Positions 31,770 through 35,460 of a DNA stretch of 35,460 nt are shown piece after piece. The notes below the pieces were generated by a model, which saw only the letters and a program-made list of their open reading frames with translations, was not told the DNA's origin and ran no database searches. This stretch comes from a bacterium UBP3_UBA6266 (GTDB lineage: Bacteria > Auribacterota > UBA6266), in NCBI GenBank assembly GCA_002440765.1, contig DJVC01000028.1, positions 864 to 36,323 of the forward strand, in the 5' to 3' direction. The position numbers were made by a program, and so were the translations under genes. Each line of letters begins with the position of its first letter. The stretch's first letter is position 1.

Positions 31770-34226
31770 ATGAGTATTTCCAAAAGGTCAAAAATTAAAA
31801 TTATAAGTTCAGGGATGGCGGTTGCTTTTGTATTGTTGGCGCAGTCTTTTGCTTTATCGATGGATACCGAGACTGAATCGGCGCTGAGGCGGCAGGAAAG
31901 GAATATTGCCGCTGAGCACGCGGTCAGCAATGGGATAGATCTTTATAAAAATAAAGATTTTGACGCCGCAAAGATTGAGTTCTCAAAAGCTCTTCAGATT
32001 GATCCTCAAAACAGGGATGCGCAGAAATATATGGATAGGGTAGAGAAAGAACTGGCCAAGGAACAGACGTACCTGACAAAGAACAAGTTCAAAGCCGGTG
32101 TTTCGAATTACAAAGCGAAAAATTACAAGAGGGCAGCCGAATTATTCACTGAAATCCTGAATGTGGATCCGAATTATCCGGGCGCACAGGGATACCTGCA
32201 GAAATGCGATAACCAGATAGTCCTTATGGAGAAGCAGGCCGCATCTGATAAATACCCGGGTATTACCGTTCAGGAAATAGATCAGATTTATGAAAAAGGA
32301 AAGGTTCTTTACGAGAATTCAAGATATAAAGAGGCAAGGGACACATTTTCGGAAATTATAGCCTATAATCCCAACCATGTTCCGGCTATGAGATACATCG
32401 ATGCCTGTAATGAAAAAATCCGGACCATAGTTGATGACAACCAGATAACCCTGAATAAGGAAGAAATGATAACCCTGAGAAAATCATGGTTCCCGAAGAA
32501 AGATTATGGCAAAGAGGAGCTGCCTGAGGGTCTTGATGAGGAAAAACCCAGAGAAATGAGCGCTGAGAGAGAAAAAATAGAAAAAGAATTAGACCAGATA
32601 ATTCCTTTGATTGATTTTACGAATGCTCATCTGAGGGATTTGATTACTTCTCTTTCGGGTATGAGCGGCGTGAACATTATCCTTGATGAAAGCGTTTTTC
32701 CTACACAAAAATCCCCGGAAGAAGTGATACTTGAGGGAGATGTGACTGCGGAACAGCTGCTTGAAGACAAAGATGCCCAGGAGCTTGCGGAACTTGAAGC
32801 CCTGCTTGCCGAGGAAGTCGGAGAAACAGATGTAACAGAAACAGAGACGGCTGAAAGAGGAACAGGCGAAACAGCTTTTGATGATACCATTACGATTTCC
32901 CTGAGGAATATACCTTTAAGGGAAGCATTGAAATATATTGTTAAAGCCAAAGGTCTGAAGTACAGGGTTGATGATTATGCGGTAGTTATTTCTACCCCTG
33001 AAAACCTCACTGAAGAACAGATGGAGACAAAATACTATCATCTTAAGAGCGGAACGGGCGCTTTCACCTCATTTATACATACTGAGGGATCTTCTGAAGC
33101 GGGAGAAAAGAACGTGATGGGCGGTAATGTTTCAACCGAACAGATGTCCATTAAAGATGTTCTTGAGCAAAGCGGGGTGCCATGGCCGGAGGGCAGCAAG
33201 ATATTCCTGCATGAAAGAACAAGCACCCTTATCGCGAGGAATACACCGACTAATCTTGCGATAATAGATGATATTTTAAGGGTATTGGATGTTACGGCCC
33301 TGCAGGTGGAAATTGAGGCTAAATTCCTTGACCTTAATGAAGTTGACGCATCGGAACTCGGGCTTGAATGGATGCTTACCAATGACTGGCACCTGACGAC
33401 CGACGGGCAGGGCAGAGGTGTAACCATGGATGCCAACTCTCTTTTTCCGGCGAATATACCCGCTACCAATAAGATTGCGGCAGGCCCCGGTTTTGGCCAG
33501 TATCCCGGCGGAGCATCATCGGGTTACGGCATAACGCGCGGTTTAAGATTTCTTCAGGATACGACAGGGAATCCTCTCGGTAATGTATTGAGTCTTTCGG
33601 GTGTCTTGACAAGTCCGGAGTTTCAGATTGTAATACACGCCCTTTCTCAGGACGGCCGCGCCGATGTCCTGTCATCTCCGAGAGTCGTAACGCTTAACAA
33701 TCAGGAAGCTACCATAAGAGTTGTGACAGAGTTGATATATCCGACTGAATATGAGATTACTCCTCCCACATGGGATAACACGGGCGCGACGATTACATCC
33801 GCCGGTGTTGCTCCGGGAGGTTTTGAAACACGTGAAATAGGAGTTATACTTAAGGTAATACCTAATGTCGGCGCCGATAATAAAACGATAAACCTCGCGA
33901 TTATTCCCGAGGTGAGCGAATTAAGCGATTGGATTAATTATGGTATCATCGGTTACAATGTTGATTTGCCCCAGCCTGTGATATCCACGAGGCTGGTTAC
34001 CACCAATGTAATTATAAATGACGGGGAAACCATAGTTTTGGGCGGTTTAATGAGAGAGACAGCTCAGGAAACGGATGATAAAGTGCCTATACTCGGAGAC
34101 ATTCCTTTCTTTGGAAGGCTTTTTAAAAATGAAACGGAATCAAACAGCAAGAGGAACCTTATTATATTTGTAACTGCAAATCTGCTCACGCCTACCGGCG
34201 AGGCATTTGCTGCGGAGCAGGAATAA
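31770..34226 (+). CDS. TPR-containing secretin (PilQ/GspD family, Amuc_1098-like)
   Basis: Outer-membrane channel subunit of 818 residues. A signal peptide (MAVAFVLLAQSFALS) is followed by three TPR units (AVSNGIDLYKNKDFDAAKIE; GVSNYKAKNYKRAAELFTEI; GKVLYENSRYKEARDTFSEI, to about 215). Next is an STN/N-domain (LIDFTNAHLRDLITSLSG, continuing IRNI-type strands) interrupted by an acidic insert of about 60 residues near 307-370. The secretin core then runs from QVEIEAKFLDLNEVDASELG to SSPRVVTLNNQEATIRVVTE, and ends with VLGGLMRETAQETDDKVPIL followed by GDIPFFGRLF, the family signature. AAGGAG (31758-31763) overlaps the previous stop codon. It would form the gate for the filament or secreted substrate. 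Confidence 0.92.
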   Translation: MSISKRSKIKIISSGMAVAFVLLAQSFALSMDTETESALRRQERNIAAEHAVSNGIDLYKNKDFDAAKIEFSKALQIDPQNRDAQKYMDRVEKELAKEQTYLTKNKFKAGVSNYKAKNYKRAAELFTEILNVDPNYPGAQGYLQKCDNQIVLMEKQAASDKYPGITVQEIDQIYEKGKVLYENSRYKEARDTFSEIIAYNPNHVPAMRYIDACNEKIRTIVDDNQITLNKEEMITLRKSWFPKKDYGKEELPEGLDEEKPREMSAEREKIEKELDQIIPLIDFTNAHLRDLITSLSGMSGVNIILDESVFPTQKSPEEVILEGDVTAEQLLEDKDAQELAELEALLAEEVGETDVTETETAERGTGETAFDDTITISLRNIPLREALKYIVKAKGLKYRVDDYAVVISTPENLTEEQMETKYYHLKSGTGAFTSFIHTEGSSEAGEKNVMGGNVSTEQMSIKDVLEQSGVPWPEGSKIFLHERTSTLIARNTPTNLAIIDDILRVLDVTALQVEIEAKFLDLNEVDASELGLEWMLTNDWHLTTDGQGRGVTMDANSLFPANIPATNKIAAGPGFGQYPGGASSGYGITRGLRFLQDTTGNPLGNVLSLSGVLTSPEFQIVIHALSQDGRADVLSSPRVVTLNNQEATIRVVTELIYPTEYEITPPTWDNTGATITSAGVAPGGFETREIGVILKVIPNVGADNKTINLAIIPEVSELSDWINYGIIGYNVDLPQPVISTRLVTTNVIINDGETIVLGGLMRETAQETDDKVPILGDIPFFGRLFKNETESNSKRNLIIFVTANLLTPTGEAFAAEQE

Positions 34227-34249
34227 TCATGAAAAAGGGAGATAATGTC

Positions 34250-35460
34250 ATGAATACAGCAATAAAAAATTCGCTGGTACTAGCGGTTATTATGGTCGTT
34301 ATAGCGTCTGCGGCAGGTTCTGGTTTTGCTCAGGTTGACAGCCGGACCCTGATGGAGGCAGAGAGGCTTGCCAGTGAGCACGCGCGGGAACTCGAGCTGG
34401 AAAATCAGGTGAGGAAAGCCGAAGTGGAACGGCATATGCGGGCCGCGGCTGATTATGAGGACCGCGGAATGCTTATTGAGGCCAAGGATGAATACGAGCA
34501 GGTCCTGGAAATTGAACCCGGCAATAAAGACGCGAGAGTCAGGTTGTCAAAGCTTGATTCCGGCATAGGGAAAGCCATGAAAAGGGAAATTTCCGGTAAA
34601 TTGTCCAAAGGCGTCAATGAATATAAAAAAGGGAATTATGCCGATGCGGTTAAAATTTTTGAGGATGTGATAGATAAAGATCCGGGCAATAAGCAGGCTA
34701 TAAAATATATGGCAAAGTCAAGAGCGGCGCTGTCTGCGGAAAGCGAATTCGGAGTAGAAGAAGTAACCGTAGAGGGAGAGAAAATAGTGCTGGATAATAT
34801 TCAGAAATCAGACCAGCTTTATGCCGAAGGATATTTATATTTCAAAGACCAGAGATATGAGGAATCTATCCCATTCTTTGAAAAAGCGCTTGAATTGAAC
34901 CCCGACCACGCCAATGCCGCGAGACATCTTAAGATGTCTCTTACCAGTGTCAGACAGACTACAGACAAGATATGGGATGATGAGAAGGATGTTTATTTTA
35001 ACCAGGTGGGAGAACACTGGATGGTTAAAAAGAAAATGATAGGCGACGACAAAACTTATAAAAAAGTATCTGAATCCGAACAGGAAAGAAAATCTGCCGC
35101 AAAACTGAAGATGGAAAAGGAGCTTGAGCAGGTTGTCCCTTCAATCAAACTTAAAGACGCTAACCTTAAATACGTGGTCAAGCACCTTTCCGGTTTGAGC
35201 GGCGTCAACATACTTCTTGACCCGGCCGCCCAGGGAATGGAGGATCAGACTATAACAATTTCTCTTACAGATATCCCTCTTATGGAAGCCATAAAATATA
35301 TTGTAAGGGCAAAAGGACTGGTTTACAGGATTGACGATTACGCGGTGATAATTACTGACGCGGCGAATGTTTCGGATGAAGAAATGGAAACAAGGTATTA
35401 CCAGCTGTCCTCCGGTGTCACAAGCGGTTCGACATTTACTACGAGTTTTGCCGAAGAAGC
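34250..35460 (+). CDS. Second TPR-containing secretin-like protein (3'-partial)
   Basis: An open frame from 34250 runs off the right edge (403 residues seen). The ATG at 34250 has AGGGAGA (34236-34242) eight bases upstream and starts a good signal peptide (SLVLAVIMVVIASAAGSGFA); the in-frame ATG 34229 adds seven residues. Three TPR units follow (EYEQVLEIEPGNKDARVRL; GVNEYKKGNYADAVKIFEDV; SDQLYAEGYLYFKDQRYEES), then the N-domain LKDANLKYVVKHLSGLSGVN, TITISLTDIPLMEAIKYIVR and AKGLVYRIDDYAVIITDAAN. This matches the upstream secretin segment by segment but lacks its acidic insert. The secretin core itself lies beyond the window, so secretin identity is inferred from paralogy. Confidence 0.85.
   Translation, partial: MNTAIKNSLVLAVIMVVIASAAGSGFAQVDSRTLMEAERLASEHARELELENQVRKAEVERHMRAAADYEDRGMLIEAKDEYEQVLEIEPGNKDARVRLSKLDSGIGKAMKREISGKLSKGVNEYKKGNYADAVKIFEDVIDKDPGNKQAIKYMAKSRAALSAESEFGVEEVTVEGEKIVLDNIQKSDQLYAEGYLYFKDQRYEESIPFFEKALELNPDHANAARHLKMSLTSVRQTTDKIWDDEKDVYFNQVGEHWMVKKKMIGDDKTYKKVSESEQERKSAAKLKMEKELEQVVPSIKLKDANLKYVVKHLSGLSGVNILLDPAAQGMEDQTITISLTDIPLMEAIKYIVRAKGLVYRIDDYAVIITDAANVSDEEMETRYYQLSSGVTSGSTFTTSFAEE

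Overview
The window is 35,460 bases of a Gram-negative-type bacterial chromosome of moderate G+C, densely coding and almost entirely on the + strand. It shows an outer-membrane secretin, a rod-shape (mre) operon, many class III prepilins with H-X9-DG tails, and an inner-membrane pilus module that resembles the Akkermansia Amuc_1098-1102 set. Together these suggest a member of, or relative of, the PVC group, such as a candidate phylum like Omnitrophota. That placement is an inference from gene content. No rRNA, tRNA, CRISPR array or transposase gene was seen.

Layout. (1) 1-7123: RNA modification and DNA repair: miaB (5' end cut by the window edge), a secreted TPR protein, mutS, mutL and miaA, partly joined by ATGA overlaps. 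A 53-bp palindromic repeat flanked by an 8-bp direct repeat sits between mutS and mutL. (2) 7124-7426: a repeat-rich gap with a MITE-like element (20-bp terminal inverted repeats) and a 28-bp sequence that recurs inverted at 26656. (3) 7427-9384: hflX and an exported peptidoglycan amidase. (4) 9504-16162: the cell-shape operon mreB-mreC-mreD-mrdA(PBP2)-rodA, with a single-domain response regulator and an HD-GYP protein between mrdA and rodA. (5) 16290-25729: a small secreted protein translationally coupled to nine pilin-like genes: G-type, G-type, H-type, I-type, J-type, an enormous K-type (1,306 aa), then three H-X9-DG prepilins. (6) 25808-26611: the only minus-strand gene, an alpha/beta hydrolase with related hexamer-like repeats on both sides. 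(7) 26612-27092: a non-coding stretch with a 112-bp inverted-repeat element, a strong predicted promoter, a 12-bp tandem repeat and a leader with two alternative hairpins. (8) 27093-35460: the pilus or type II secretion platform: a secreted Amuc_1102-like protein, a PilM-PilN fusion, a PilO/Amuc_1100-like protein, an Amuc_1099-like protein with a calcium-type repeat and helix-hairpin-helix repeats, a TPR-secretin, and a second TPR-secretin cut by the right edge.

How the parts fit. Regions 5 and 8 probably encode one envelope-spanning machine: pseudopilins, inner-membrane alignment complex (PilM/N/O) and secretin gates. The assembly ATPase, the polytopic platform protein (GspF/PilC) and the prepilin peptidase are not in this window. 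The most unusual points are the giant GspK-like protein carrying lamin-tail-like and carbohydrate-binding-like inserts, the PilM-PilN fusion that keeps an internal copy of the PilN docking motif, the tandem paralogous secretins, and the structured leader ahead of the platform operon.
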